Source of the DNA: JAFIFT01 sp020051095
GTDB lineage: Bacteria > Pseudomonadota > Gammaproteobacteria > Legionellales > Legionellaceae
Assembly (NCBI RefSeq): GCF_964199965.1
Contig: NZ_CAXMZT010000009.1
Location: 101,674-165,673 of the forward strand
Direction: 5' to 3'
Length of the DNA stretch: 64,000 bases
This document shows positions 17,517-27,027 of this stretch, piece after piece (within the stretch, counting starts at the first letter, position 1; every line of letters begins with the position of its first letter). The position numbers and the translations under genes were made by a program. The notes beneath the pieces are model-generated. The model saw only the letters and a list, made by a program, of their open reading frames with translations, ran no database searches and was not told where the DNA came from.

Positions 17517-18401
17517 GTGGATTTTTTAATTAATGACAAAGAACTTGCTGCTTTATGTGGGATGCCACACCTTCAGCAACTGGCTTACCTAAGAGGGATA
17601 AGGCCATATATGGATGTCAAAACAGGATTAGTCGGCATAAAGCGCGGAATCAGCTATCAATCGATAGCAGAGCAACTTTATATTGAGCCGCATCAAGGCA
17701 TTAAAAGCGAGAGCTACTCACGCATGCAAATACGCCGTGCCTTATCTGCTTTGGGGCGAGCAGGGCTTATTACACCACAATCCGAAGGTTTAAAATTAAT
17801 TTTAAGATGCGAATTAGCTACAATGGGTTATTCCGTCCAAAATAAACTAGACCTAAACCAGACACAGCAACTAGACCCAGCTAAAAATCAGCAACGCCTT
17901 ATAAATACTGGCTTATCAAAGACAGACCCACTAAAAGCCGGCATAGATAAATCTCCAAAAGCCGACACACCTCTAAAAGAAGATAATTATTATATTTTTT
18001 TATTAACACAATTCGAAAAATTTTGGGATTTGTACCCGCTAAAAAAATCAAAGCAAAAAGCATGGGAAGCATTTCAAGCGCTTAATCTCACACCTGAGTT
18101 GCCAATACAAATTTATTCGGCTTTACAACAACAAATCCAGTTTTATCAACAACAGCATAGCCAAGGCCAATGGGTTGCTGCTTGGAAATATCCTGCCAAT
18201 TGGTTAGCACAACATTGTTGGGAAGATGAAATTCAAAGTGATACGTGTCAGGAGACAAATAATGCAGTCCATGAAACAAATTATAAGAAACAACCCATTA
18301 GAGACAGCTTCTGGGAGTCATGTAAATCAGGCATTGAAGAAGAAACCGATGACAACATCATCGACCTTAGCGCCTACCGAGGAAGGTCGCAAGCGCATTG
18401 A
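17517..18401 (+). CDS. lvrA: LvrA-like protein (replication/regulatory, mobile element)
   Basis: 294 residues from GTG 17517. The N-terminal 110 residues look like a winged-helix domain (MQIRRALSALGRAGLIT), as in phage replication O-type proteins. A Lys-rich region near 180-205 (FWDLYPLKKSKQKAWEAF) is followed by a short motif seen in DnaT/replication-initiator-like proteins. In Legionella the first gene of the lvr block has this position, divergent from prpA and ahead of lvrB and the CsrA-like lvrC. Assignment rests mainly on gene order. Confidence 0.6.
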   Translation: MDFLINDKELAALCGMPHLQQLAYLRGIRPYMDVKTGLVGIKRGISYQSIAEQLYIEPHQGIKSESYSRMQIRRALSALGRAGLITPQSEGLKLILRCELATMGYSVQNKLDLNQTQQLDPAKNQQRLINTGLSKTDPLKAGIDKSPKADTPLKEDNYYIFLLTQFEKFWDLYPLKKSKQKAWEAFQALNLTPELPIQIYSALQQQIQFYQQQHSQGQWVAAWKYPANWLAQHCWEDEIQSDTCQETNNAVHETNYKKQPIRDSFWESCKSGIEEETDDNIIDLSAYRGRSQAH

Positions 18402-18726
18402 TCGATTATTTTTGAGGTTTGCAGCTATGTACGGACAGGTTTGGCGTAGTCAATTTAAAAGCGATGAGTTTTTAGTTTTTGTTAAAGGTGAATGGCAACA
18501 AGGACTACTTACCTATGCGGATAACATTCTTGATATGGCAATTGATTTATGTCGAAAAAATAAGGAACTACCGCCAACCTTACCCCAATTTATTGATTTT
18601 TGTAAAAATTGTTCCAAGAGAAGTTCATTTTTTGTACCTGATGCAGCTCCCAAAAACAATAACCCTGAAGTGGCTAAAACCCAATTACTGAAAATGAAAC
18701 ACATTTTAAATATGAAAGTTAACTAA
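18226..18726 (+). CDS. lvrB: LvrB-like protein
   Basis: Up to 166 residues; the true start is uncertain because the long form overlaps lvrA by 176 bp. ATG 18262 or ATG 18349 are more economical starts. The conserved core is RFAAMYGQVWRSQFKSDEF, then a helical LTYADNILDMAIDLCRKN segment and a PPTLPQFIDFCK motif typical of phage replication P-like helicase-loader proteins. It precedes the CsrA-like gene by 13 bp. Likely role: replication or regulation of the mobile element. Confidence 0.55.
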   Translation: MKFKVIRVRRQIMQSMKQIIRNNPLETASGSHVNQALKKKPMTTSSTLAPTEEGRKRIDRLFLRFAAMYGQVWRSQFKSDEFLVFVKGEWQQGLLTYADNILDMAIDLCRKNKELPPTLPQFIDFCKNCSKRSSFFVPDAAPKNNNPEVAKTQLLKMKHILNMKVN

Positions 18727-18739
18727 AAAGGAGAAGAAG

Positions 18740-18976
18740 ATGTTGAGTTTAACTAGAAGAGTCGGTGAAAGCATTGTTATTGGAGAAGATATATTTATCA
18801 CAGTTCTATGTTGTAAAGGGAATCAGGTACGCATTGGGTTTAATGCACCCAATTCAGTAGCCATCCACCGTTATGAAATTTATCAAAAAATTCAATCTGA
18901 AAAGCACGATGGTTTGGCTGATCCAACAAAGAAATTTTGCCCATCAATGCAGCAATCAATCCTCAATCACCATTAA
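18740..18976 (+). CDS. lvrC: CsrA-family RNA-binding regulator (LvrC)
   Basis: 78 residues. The CsrA fold is clear: MLSLTRRVGESIVIGEDI at the start, then KGNQVRIGFNAP and VAIHRYEIYQKIQ. Leu4 and Arg44, the key RNA-contact residues of CsrA, are both kept, so RNA binding is expected. The C-terminal ~20 residues extend past the usual length. A good ribosome site (AAAAGGAG) lies 8 bp before ATG. In Legionella mobile elements such CsrA paralogues tie conjugation to growth phase. It is directly followed by traA. Confidence 0.88.
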   Translation: MLSLTRRVGESIVIGEDIFITVLCCKGNQVRIGFNAPNSVAIHRYEIYQKIQSEKHDGLADPTKKFCPSMQQSILNHH

Positions 18977-18990
18977 AAAGGAGGGATAAC

Positions 18991-19293
18991 ATGTCTTTAT
19001 TAAATCAGTTCAGAAGTAACGTGTTAAGCAGTATTAATGCTCACATTGGAAAGATTTTCATGCTTATTTGCTTGCTAATAATGGCTCAAGGAACCTTTGC
19101 AGCGGATGCTTTATCCGCTGCAGAAGAAGTAGTTAAGGATACCTACAATGGTTCGATAAAAACCTATCTTTATGTCGGAGAAGCTGTAGCGGCTGTTGTT
19201 ACCTTGATGTTTACTCGAAATATTAAAACGCTTGGCGGCGTTGGGGCGATGGCTATTTTTCTAAATGTCGTTGCAATGCTAGCAGGGGTTTAA
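18991..19293 (+). CDS. traA: F-type pilin TraA
   Basis: 100 residues from ATG 18991 behind a strong AAAAAGGAGGG site; the longer reading from 18937 runs through lvrC and is rejected. A long leader with a basic start and a hydrophobic stretch ends in GTFA-ADAL, a typical cut site. This leaves a mature chain of about 63 residues with two hydrophobic segments (YVGEAVAAVVTLMF and GAMAIFLNVVAMLAGV), close to the 70-residue F pilin. First gene of the mating-pair operon. Confidence 0.85.
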   Translation: MSLLNQFRSNVLSSINAHIGKIFMLICLLIMAQGTFAADALSAAEEVVKDTYNGSIKTYLYVGEAVAAVVTLMFTRNIKTLGGVGAMAIFLNVVAMLAGV

Positions 19294-19294
19294 G

Positions 19295-19588
19295 ATGGAA
19301 GATCCGAGAAAATACAAAACACCCCAATATCTTAATGAGCCTTATCGATTGATTATTTTTACACTCGATGAGGTCATGGCAGCAGCACTAACTCTCTACG
19401 TATTTGGGGCTGTTTGTGGTTTTTTTGTTACCTCATTGATTCTAACCTGTGCGTTTCTATTTCTTATGAAACGCATGAAGGGTAATGAAGGTCCCTATTT
19501 TTATATCCACCTTTTTTATTGGTTCTTTTCCCTATCACCTAAGTTGCGGGCAACACCACCGTCATGGATTAGATCTTTTTTGGGGTAA
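19295..19588 (+). CDS. traL: TraL, pilus assembly inner-membrane protein
   Basis: 97 residues, the usual TraL length. The N-terminal YKTPQYLNEPYRLIIFTLDE is characteristic, followed by one or two membrane helices (VFGAVCGFFVTSLIL) and a short amphipathic end. TraL corresponds to VirB3. It starts 1 bp after traA. Confidence 0.88.
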   Translation: MEDPRKYKTPQYLNEPYRLIIFTLDEVMAAALTLYVFGAVCGFFVTSLILTCAFLFLMKRMKGNEGPYFYIHLFYWFFSLSPKLRATPPSWIRSFLG

Positions 19589-19591
19589 CAG

Positions 19592-20155
19592 ATGAAAATA
19601 GAACAAAAAAAATCCGAGTTAATGAAGGAAAAAAAGACCAGGGTTTTGCTCGTAGGTATTAGTAGTGTGCTGCTAGCTATGACATTTATGCAATCAATTA
19701 CCATTGTGGCCTTATTGCATTATGCTCATAGCAAACATGAAACCCATTTCATCCCACCTAAAATATCTCAAGAATTTACACTTTCTGGAACAGGTGTTTC
19801 GGAAGGCTATTTAAGAGACATGACCAATTTCTTAACGCAACTTCGTTTTAATATCACTTCAAGTTCGGCCACTTACCAATTTAATGCACTCTTAGGCTAT
19901 GTGGCTCCCTCACTGTATGGGGACATCAGGGCGCAATTGGTTAAGGAAGTCGAACAAATCAACCACGAACATTTATCCAGCGTGTTTTATCCATCGACTT
20001 TTGAAATTGATATCAAACATTTGAGCGTAAAAGTAATAGGACAGATGAAACGTTTTGTTGGAGCGGATTTGATGTCTGATGTACGGGAGACTTTTTTGAT
20101 TAGGTATTCCTATGAGTATGGCCTGTTGAAACTAACGAATCTTGAGAAGGTGTAA
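19592..20155 (+). CDS. traE: TraE, VirB5-position mating-pair protein
   Basis: 187 residues (188 in F). It has one N-terminal transmembrane helix (VLLVGISSVLLAMTFMQSI) and a periplasmic domain, the TraE layout. TraE is equivalent to VirB8 by fold in F-like systems and helps bridge the inner membrane complex. The order traA-L-E-K-B is the standard F order. Confidence 0.87.
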   Translation: MKIEQKKSELMKEKKTRVLLVGISSVLLAMTFMQSITIVALLHYAHSKHETHFIPPKISQEFTLSGTGVSEGYLRDMTNFLTQLRFNITSSSATYQFNALLGYVAPSLYGDIRAQLVKEVEQINHEHLSSVFYPSTFEIDIKHLSVKVIGQMKRFVGADLMSDVRETFLIRYSYEYGLLKLTNLEKV

Positions 20156-20157
20156 TC

Positions 20158-20871
20158 ATGAAACAAATGGCAATGATATTCAGCTTAGGCTTATTAATAG
20201 CAACAGCAGAAGGTGCCCAAATAAAAACAGTCAGAAATTATGAAGATATTTTCATTAATGCCTCAATTAAAGAACCCAATAATCTGATGTTAGAGGATGA
20301 TCGCATTCAGCAAATAAAAGCACCTGGCAACACTCTGGTTGATGCATGCAATGGGAAGGCGAATTGCAAATTAATTGATGATACGACGGGTATTCTTACT
20401 TTTTTGCCATCGCCTCTTTACCACACGCGAGCTTTTACTATCAATTTGCTGACTGAAAAAGGCTTTTTTTACAACGTGCGTGTAGAGCCAAAACCCATTG
20501 CTTCACAAACAATCGTTTTTAAATCCTATAAAAACCCTGTAATTCGTGCCCGTGACCCACGTACTTCAAGCTACGAAAAGGTAATGGTTGGTTTTTTAAG
20601 AGCACTGGTTAATGGGTATTTGCCAGAAGGTTTTACCCAAACAATACCTAAAAAGCCTTCGGTCTATAAAGCGCAAAAAACACAGCTAAAACGCTTGTTG
20701 ACAGTTAAAGGCAATCGTATGAGAGGTGAAATTTTTGAGTTAAAGAACGTAACCAATCAGCCTATTGATGCCAAAGAGTCTTGGTTTAATTGGCCTGGAA
20801 CCAAAGGGGTGGCGCTTGCTAAAACCCATTTAGCGCCGTTTGAAACTACTCGATTGTACAGGATTAGCTAA
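20158..20871 (+). CDS. traK: TraK, secretin-like outer-membrane core component
   Basis: 237 residues (242 in F). It has a cleavable signal (MKQMAMIFSLGLLIATAEGA) and a beta-rich domain ending in the VirB9/secretin-like segment YRI. TraK, TraB and TraV form the outer-membrane-spanning core. It lies between traE and traB with 2-bp spacers. Confidence 0.87.
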   Translation: MKQMAMIFSLGLLIATAEGAQIKTVRNYEDIFINASIKEPNNLMLEDDRIQQIKAPGNTLVDACNGKANCKLIDDTTGILTFLPSPLYHTRAFTINLLTEKGFFYNVRVEPKPIASQTIVFKSYKNPVIRARDPRTSSYEKVMVGFLRALVNGYLPEGFTQTIPKKPSVYKAQKTQLKRLLTVKGNRMRGEIFELKNVTNQPIDAKESWFNWPGTKGVALAKTHLAPFETTRLYRIS

Positions 20872-20872
20872 C

Positions 20873-22159
20873 ATGTCTATTCAACTTAAAAAACAACAAC
20901 AGATCCTTTTAGGGGTTGTTATCGGCGCTATAGTGTTGGTGATTGCGTGCTTTGCCTTATTGGGAAACAAGAGTGTTAAATCCAAAGAGGTGGATAAACC
21001 CGCCTATAAAAAACACAGCTTAGCCAGCCCGATATCTATGACCATTAATGAATCCCATTGGATTGAGAAAACACAAAATGCCTGGCGAGCTGAGCTTGCA
21101 AAATCAGAACTCTTTGATAAAAACCTCAAGGCATTAGGTGATGAAAAAGACAAGCAAAGCAAGCTCATTACCTCGCAAAAAGATGAACTATCTGAAATGA
21201 AATCCACACTTTCTGAGTTAAAGCATCAAATAGTTAAACTACAAATGGAGCGTACTACCCCAGTAGGCGGGGCATTAAAAAACAATGAGCCACAAAATGG
21301 GTTGTTACCCCGAGCAGATGAAGCGGCCTCGAGCAACTCCATGGAGATGGATTCGGGATTTATTCAATACACAGCTAAGTTAAATAAAAAATCCAAGCCA
21401 CGAATCAAAACACCCAATAATTACGTTTTCTCCAATACCTTTGCTAAAGCAGTTGTTTTACAAGGAGCTGATGCATCTGCAGGAGTTTTAAGCCAAGCAA
21501 ATCCCGACATTATGATATTTCAAATAGTGGATGATGGAGTGATGCCGAATAAATACAGGGCACCACTTAAAGGCTGTATGGTAAGTGCTTCTGTAATTGG
21601 CGATATTTCCAGTGAGCGAGGAAAGTTTCGTACCGAACGATTAAGTTGCATTCATTCCAATGGCACCAATATCGACATCCAGGTTACGGGCATCATTTCG
21701 GATTCTAAAAACGGAATTCGTGGCCGTGCAGTATGGCGTGATGAGCCGATGGTGAAAAAAGCTTTTTGGGGGAACTTCTGGGAAAGCATGGGCAATATTG
21801 GCCAGCAATATTCCACTGATTACAGCACCTCGCCACTTGGAAGTGTATCAACCATTCAAGCAGGAAAAATTCCTCTCGCGGCTGTTTCTAGTGGCGGATC
21901 GGGCGCTGCAAAAATGTATGCGCAATACAACATCAAGCGTGCTGAAATGTACCACCCGATTATTCAATTGCCTCCAATGGTTACAGTAGATGTAACTTTT
22001 CTTAAGGGTTTTTGGCTTGATGGGGGAACGGACACTAATGCCCCTGAACAACCAGAAGAAAGCCAAAATTCCAAAGTAGCTTTTGAAGCCCCTGCCGAGT
22101 CTGAGACTGCTGAAGAAAAAGCTGCCAACCAATTTTTCTATAAAAACCACTCTTTCTAA
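20873..22159 (+). CDS. traB: TraB, VirB10-like envelope-spanning channel protein
   Basis: 428 residues from ATG 20873, directly after the traK stop; the longer reading overlaps traK and is rejected. A cytoplasmic start, a membrane helix at about 10-32, a coiled-coil stretch at about 75-120 (DEKDKQSKLITSQKDELSEM) and a C-terminal VirB10-type beta-barrel with the GCMVSASVIGDISSERG segment match TraB. It links the inner membrane complex to TraK and TraV. Confidence 0.88.
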   Translation: MSIQLKKQQQILLGVVIGAIVLVIACFALLGNKSVKSKEVDKPAYKKHSLASPISMTINESHWIEKTQNAWRAELAKSELFDKNLKALGDEKDKQSKLITSQKDELSEMKSTLSELKHQIVKLQMERTTPVGGALKNNEPQNGLLPRADEAASSNSMEMDSGFIQYTAKLNKKSKPRIKTPNNYVFSNTFAKAVVLQGADASAGVLSQANPDIMIFQIVDDGVMPNKYRAPLKGCMVSASVIGDISSERGKFRTERLSCIHSNGTNIDIQVTGIISDSKNGIRGRAVWRDEPMVKKAFWGNFWESMGNIGQQYSTDYSTSPLGSVSTIQAGKIPLAAVSSGGSGAAKMYAQYNIKRAEMYHPIIQLPPMVTVDVTFLKGFWLDGGTDTNAPEQPEESQNSKVAFEAPAESETAEEKAANQFFYKNHSF

Positions 22160-22172
22160 GGATATATAGATC

Positions 22173-22523
22173 ATGAAAATTCTAATTACTTTATTACTGT
22201 TGCCCTGTGTTGTTTTGACCGGTTGCGCCAAATTGAATGAGGACTTTGATTGCCCAGCTCCCAATGGAGGAACGTGCAAACGTATGGATCAGGTTTATGA
22301 CATGGTGAATGGTAAGGGCAAATCCCTGGCTGTAACCCCCAGCCGAAATCCTTTGGTGATGGATGGGCGACCTGGTCAGCCTGTGCGTTATGGAGAAGGG
22401 GTGATGCCTCTTTGGATAGCACCTTATGAAGACACTGATGGCAATTATCATCAAGCCAATCGAGTGTACAGCGTTGTTAAGGAAGGACAGTGGATGCAGC
22501 AGTCACAATTGGCTTTAAAATAA
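22173..22523 (+). CDS. traV: TraV, outer-membrane lipoprotein
   Basis: 116 residues with a lipoprotein signal (LLPCVVLTGC, Cys18 as the acylated residue) and two later cysteines. It is shorter than F TraV (171) but in the expected place before traC, with a C-terminal VYSVVKEGQW end. It anchors the TraK-TraB ring in the outer membrane. Confidence 0.82.
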   Translation: MKILITLLLLPCVVLTGCAKLNEDFDCPAPNGGTCKRMDQVYDMVNGKGKSLAVTPSRNPLVMDGRPGQPVRYGEGVMPLWIAPYEDTDGNYHQANRVYSVVKEGQWMQQSQLALK

Positions 22524-22534
22524 GGGGAGCCATT

Positions 22535-25087
22535 ATGTTGTCAACTATAAAAAAAGCGCGTCTTGCAGTTAAAAAAACAAGCACTACTTTAAGTCATGCA
22601 ACAGGCTCGCTATTGGAAACATTGCGAGAAGAGCTTGGCATGACTGATGCGCATCATAAAAAGCAAATCGAAGCGCTGTTGGATACTTATTGCTTAGCAC
22701 CTTATTTGCCAGATGAGGTCTACGATTCGGAAGCCGACATTTATCCCTACAAACAAGCCTCTCATATGATGTTTGAATGCTCAACACTGATTGGTGCCAG
22801 TGAAGAAACCGTGACTATTCTCACCAGTATATTAACGGATATTTTGCCACCGGAAAGTTGTTTTCATGCTTTGTTTTGGGCATCACCTAAAATTGGCCAC
22901 ATGATTGATGAAATGGAACATCAACGTAATCAAGGCAGTGATGTTTTAAAAGCACTGGCACATCGACGAGCTGAGTTTTACCGCAAAGGGGTGTACAGCT
23001 CATTAACTAAAGAAAGCAATTTTGTTTTGCGTGATTTTCGTTTGTTTTTGTGTATTTCAATTCCACGCAAATCCATAGAAGACGATCGCTTGTTGCTTGG
23101 TAGTTTGCGCGAAGACATCAGCAACAATCTAAAGTCAGTCAATATTGTTTGTAAGGAACTGTCTGTTGAACAAGTGATTAGCTTAAAGCGGGAGTGGCTC
23201 TTTCCAACCGACAGCTTGTATGAAGAAAAAACCAATTACGATACCAATACTGAAATTCGTTTTCAACTGACTGACATTGAAGCGAGTATGCGGGTTAAAT
23301 CCAATCAAATAGAGATTGAGCGAGAAGAAGATACGAGGGTGATTAAATGCTTGTCCGTCAGGCAATATCCTAAATCCCCTGTGCAATGGCAAATGGGTGA
23401 TTTATTTGGAAAAATGTTTAATACCTCTTTGCAAATAAGTTGTCCCTTTCTTTTTAGTTTTGCAATACGAATTAAAGATAAAGATAAGGTGATGGCGGCA
23501 TTAGATGCCAAGTATGCTGATGAAGGTCAAAATGCCAAACAACCTTTTATTGCCAAATGGGTCAAAAATTTTAACAAAAAATACGCAGAAATTGAGGAGT
23601 TAAGAGAGCGGCTCAGTGGCGATGATTCTTTGGTTGATTCCTATTATAACGTCTTATTGTTTACAACGCCTGCCAATGTCCGTCGCGATGTACGACGTGC
23701 CAAGGATGTATTTCGTGGTAACCAATTTGATTTACGCACGCCAACAGGTTTGCAGTTACAAACACTTCTAGCCTCCATGCCCTTTGCACCTGCTGAAGGT
23801 ATGTTTGATGATTACAAATCATTTGGACGGGTAAGACCTTTAACCAGTTTTAATACGGTTAACTTATTACCTATCCAGGGGGAATGGAAAGGGGCAGGAC
23901 GATTTGCTCAGGTCTATCCACAAAGACGGGGGCAATTTACCGCTATTTATTTTTTTGACAACGTAGTCAGAAACTATAATGTCGCTATTGTAGCTCCTCC
24001 TGGAAAAGGAAAATCCTTTTTAATGAATGACTACATTCAAAGTCTGTTATCCCAGGGGGGCTTTGTTTATATCATTGATGTGGGCGGTTCCTACGCAAAA
24101 TCTTGTGAGATGTTAAACGGACAGCTTATTGATTTTAATCATGACACCGAAATTAGCCTAAACCTCTTTTCCACAATTGATGCGCAAGCCAAAAATGATA
24201 CTGCATTTAAAGACGTTCACAATCAGCTAATACAACTTGTAGGTATGATGGCAAGACCATCAGGTAACGTCAGTGATGAAGAACGAAGTCATATTGAGAA
24301 AGCCATTGAGGCGATGTGGCGACAACATCATAATGCTACAACTATTACTCTTATTGCTCATCACTTAGAAAGTAGTAACGATCCTATTTCTCAAAATATT
24401 GGGCGTCTGTTGTATAGCTATACTAAAAACGGTCGTTATGGCAGTTATTTTGAGCCGCCTTGTTCGCTGGATTTTAAAAGAAATTTAGTTATTTTAGAGT
24501 TGGGTGGTCTTGATGGAAATAAGGACTTGCAACGCATTGTATTGAAAATCTTAATGTATCAAATCACCAATGCAATGTATTACACGCCAAAGCACATTCC
24601 CAAAAGTTGCTTGATTGATGAATCCTACGAATTACTTTCAGACAATGGCACGGGGGGCAGTGCTAACTTTGTTAACGAGGGCTATCGGCGTGCGCCTAAA
24701 TACGGTGGTAATTTTATTACAGTGACTCATGGCTTAGATGATTATGAAAACAATCCAACTGCCAAAATGTGTTACGACAACGCCTATTATAAAATCTTTT
24801 TAGGTGCCTCCAAAAGTACGATTGACACTTTAAAAACGAGTAATCAGTTGGATGCTTATGGCGAGCGTTTAATCCGAAGCCTTAAAATAACTAATGAATA
24901 CTCTGAGTTTTTAATGATGTGTGAAGAGAATTCAACAGTGCATCGTTTGATTGTCGATCCATTTTCACGCGTCCTAAACACCACAAGAGGCCCAGAAGTA
25001 GAAGCCTTGAAACGATTAATGGCAACAGGTTTGCCATTGGCTGATGCCATTTCCAAAGTTGCCCTGGAGGTGTATGGCTATGTTTAA
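22535..25087 (+). CDS. traC: TraC, VirB4-like conjugation ATPase
   Basis: 850 residues from ATG 22535 (GGGGAG site); the upstream reading into traV is rejected. Walker A is APPGKGKSFL near 488-497 and Walker B is LVILELGG near 650, with a DESYELL segment after it. This is the cytoplasmic ATPase that powers pilus assembly. Length is close to F TraC (875). Confidence 0.92.
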   Translation: MLSTIKKARLAVKKTSTTLSHATGSLLETLREELGMTDAHHKKQIEALLDTYCLAPYLPDEVYDSEADIYPYKQASHMMFECSTLIGASEETVTILTSILTDILPPESCFHALFWASPKIGHMIDEMEHQRNQGSDVLKALAHRRAEFYRKGVYSSLTKESNFVLRDFRLFLCISIPRKSIEDDRLLLGSLREDISNNLKSVNIVCKELSVEQVISLKREWLFPTDSLYEEKTNYDTNTEIRFQLTDIEASMRVKSNQIEIEREEDTRVIKCLSVRQYPKSPVQWQMGDLFGKMFNTSLQISCPFLFSFAIRIKDKDKVMAALDAKYADEGQNAKQPFIAKWVKNFNKKYAEIEELRERLSGDDSLVDSYYNVLLFTTPANVRRDVRRAKDVFRGNQFDLRTPTGLQLQTLLASMPFAPAEGMFDDYKSFGRVRPLTSFNTVNLLPIQGEWKGAGRFAQVYPQRRGQFTAIYFFDNVVRNYNVAIVAPPGKGKSFLMNDYIQSLLSQGGFVYIIDVGGSYAKSCEMLNGQLIDFNHDTEISLNLFSTIDAQAKNDTAFKDVHNQLIQLVGMMARPSGNVSDEERSHIEKAIEAMWRQHHNATTITLIAHHLESSNDPISQNIGRLLYSYTKNGRYGSYFEPPCSLDFKRNLVILELGGLDGNKDLQRIVLKILMYQITNAMYYTPKHIPKSCLIDESYELLSDNGTGGSANFVNEGYRRAPKYGGNFITVTHGLDDYENNPTAKMCYDNAYYKIFLGASKSTIDTLKTSNQLDAYGERLIRSLKITNEYSEFLMMCEENSTVHRLIVDPFSRVLNTTRGPEVEALKRLMATGLPLADAISKVALEVYGYV

Positions 25088-25415
25088 GGCAACTCAAGTA
25101 TCTCTTTTGACCGCACTCATCACCAGCATCTTAGTTAATGGGATTTTTTATAGTGCTTTGAGACGGCCAGATATTGCAACCGTTGATATCGTGTCAATCA
25201 CCTCCCAATTTATCAAAGAGGAAGCGCAAAAAAATCATTCCAACCTTGAGAAAGAAGCAGCGATTAAAGCATTTTCGCATCATTTGGAAGCAGCGTTACA
25301 AGATTTGTCCCAATCCAAATCGTTGGTGTTATTGCCGAAGGAAGCAGTAATTAAAGGCAGCACTGATTATACAGCCACCCTCATGACGATGATCAAATTG
25401 GAGCATAAATCGTGA
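25074..25415 (+). CDS. trbI: TrbI, pilus-length/retraction inner-membrane protein
   Basis: 113 residues from ATG 25074 behind TGGAGG, overlapping the traC end by 14 bp. It has an N-terminal membrane helix (VSLLTALITSILVNGIFY), then a periplasmic helical part. Position between traC and traW and the single-helix layout fit TrbI of F. Confidence 0.75.
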   Translation: MAMFKATQVSLLTALITSILVNGIFYSALRRPDIATVDIVSITSQFIKEEAQKNHSNLEKEAAIKAFSHHLEAALQDLSQSKSLVLLPKEAVIKGSTDYTATLMTMIKLEHKS

Positions 25416-26020
25416 AAAAGCTTCTGTTGATTATTTGCATGTTCTATCTCCCTTTTGCAGAGGCTAAAGACTATGGTGTTTTTGGCAAAACCTTTGAAAT
25501 AGCTGAAATGGATTTTTTAGAGTACATCCAGCAAAAAATGAAGGGGATGCAGGCTAATGGGGAATGGAAGACCATACAATTTGAGTTTAAAAAACGGGTA
25601 AAAGAACATATTGCACGTCCAACGCCTACTCGTTTGCTGAGAGCTGAAGTCAATAGAACCTGGTTTTTTAATCCATCACTTACCGTACCTTACGATGTGA
25701 AGGACAGTCACGACCAAGTGATTGTTAAACAAGGCACAATAATTAATCCCTTAGATAGAGTGGGCTTGAGTAGCACTCTCCTGTTTTTTGACGGGGATGA
25801 TGAAGCCCAGGTTGCATGGGTTACCCAGGAATTAACGCAGCACCAAAAAGTAAAATTAATCCTCACCTCAGGCTCTGTAAAGGATGTTGCGAAACAATTA
25901 AAGCAAGCTATTTATTTTGATTTGAATGGATTTTTGGTTGCCAAATTTCAAATAAAGCACTTGCCGGTCAGGGTTTTTCAAGCAGGGAAGCGGTTGCAAA
26001 TTAATGAGGTGACTGTATGA
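25412..26020 (+). CDS. traW: TraW, periplasmic pilus assembly protein
   Basis: 202 residues (210 in F). Signal peptide (LLLIICMFYLPFAEA), then the family block KDYGVFGKTFEIAEMDFLEYI and the INPLDRV and LILTSGS strands. TraW works with TrbC and TraU in pilus assembly. ATGA-type overlap with trbI before it and traU after it. Confidence 0.9.
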   Translation: MKKLLLIICMFYLPFAEAKDYGVFGKTFEIAEMDFLEYIQQKMKGMQANGEWKTIQFEFKKRVKEHIARPTPTRLLRAEVNRTWFFNPSLTVPYDVKDSHDQVIVKQGTIINPLDRVGLSSTLLFFDGDDEAQVAWVTQELTQHQKVKLILTSGSVKDVAKQLKQAIYFDLNGFLVAKFQIKHLPVRVFQAGKRLQINEVTV

Positions 26021-27012
26021 AAGCCTTTTTTGTTTTTCTTGCATTTTTAGCTTCTGGGTTGACCCAGGCAGGCTCTTGTCATGGTCGTTTTGTTAATCCC
26101 ATTACGGATGTCTGTTGGTCGTGTTTGTTTCCATTCAGTTTAGGGCAAGCCAATCTCGTTTCCTCCAATCATTTGCCAGACACTAAAAACCCTAAACTGC
26201 CTGTTTGTGAATGTCCAGGAAATCCTATACCACGATTTGGATTAACAATGGGTTATTGGGAGCCTGTGAATTTAGTGGATGTAACCCGAACTCCTTTTTG
26301 TCTGGTTAATTTAGGGGGGATTTCTTTAAATTTTGGCAAGTATTATCGCAAAGGTGCGGTGGAAACAGACAGTAATTTATCCAATCAATCTTTTTACCAC
26401 GTGCACTGGTACAAGTTCCCATTGATGTATTGGTTGAATGTATTAACCGATGGTATTTGTGTTGAGAAAGGGGATTTTGACATTGCTTATCCGAGTGAAT
26501 TGGATGTGATGTGGAATGATGATGAGCTAGGTTTCATCATTAATCCTGAGGCGGTATTGTTTGGTAGTTTACCCGCACAAGCGGCTTGCGCTGCTGATTC
26601 AAGTACCGCTTTATTGGGCAGTGCGATTGACAAACTCTTTTGGTGCGCAGGCGCTCAGGGAAGCATGTACCCTTTAACGGGGCATGTGCAAGAACATGTT
26701 GGAGGGGTTCAGGCATCAGTCTTACTGTCTGAGCGTATGAATTTTAAACTGCATCGCCAGGGATTATTGGAAGACACAGTAGGACTTGACGATTCGACAA
26801 GCAGCGCAAAATCCATTTGTCATACTCATTATTCCCCTATTTTGCCCAAATCACGCTACCGCTATCAAATGGTCAATCCTTTACCGACTACTAATGCCTG
26901 TTATCCCCTTGGGCGAGCTACGACCCTATGGGAGGCAGGGCACGAATATCCGTTTAAGGGCGAGGATTTTGGGTATCTGATCTGGCGCAAACGCAATTGT
27001 TGCGCCTTTTAA
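26017..27012 (+). CDS. traU: TraU, periplasmic mating-pair stabilisation protein
   Basis: 331 residues against 330 in F. Signal peptide followed by the very conserved GRFVNPITDVCWSCLFPFS and the CECPGNPIPRFGLTMGYWEP block, and many cysteines that need disulfide formation, which the TrbB protein further down may supply. Overlaps traW by 4 bp. Confidence 0.94.
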   Translation: MKAFFVFLAFLASGLTQAGSCHGRFVNPITDVCWSCLFPFSLGQANLVSSNHLPDTKNPKLPVCECPGNPIPRFGLTMGYWEPVNLVDVTRTPFCLVNLGGISLNFGKYYRKGAVETDSNLSNQSFYHVHWYKFPLMYWLNVLTDGICVEKGDFDIAYPSELDVMWNDDELGFIINPEAVLFGSLPAQAACAADSSTALLGSAIDKLFWCAGAQGSMYPLTGHVQEHVGGVQASVLLSERMNFKLHRQGLLEDTVGLDDSTSSAKSICHTHYSPILPKSRYRYQMVNPLPTTNACYPLGRATTLWEAGHEYPFKGEDFGYLIWRKRNCCAF

Positions 27013-27027
27013 CGATTAGGAGATGTG

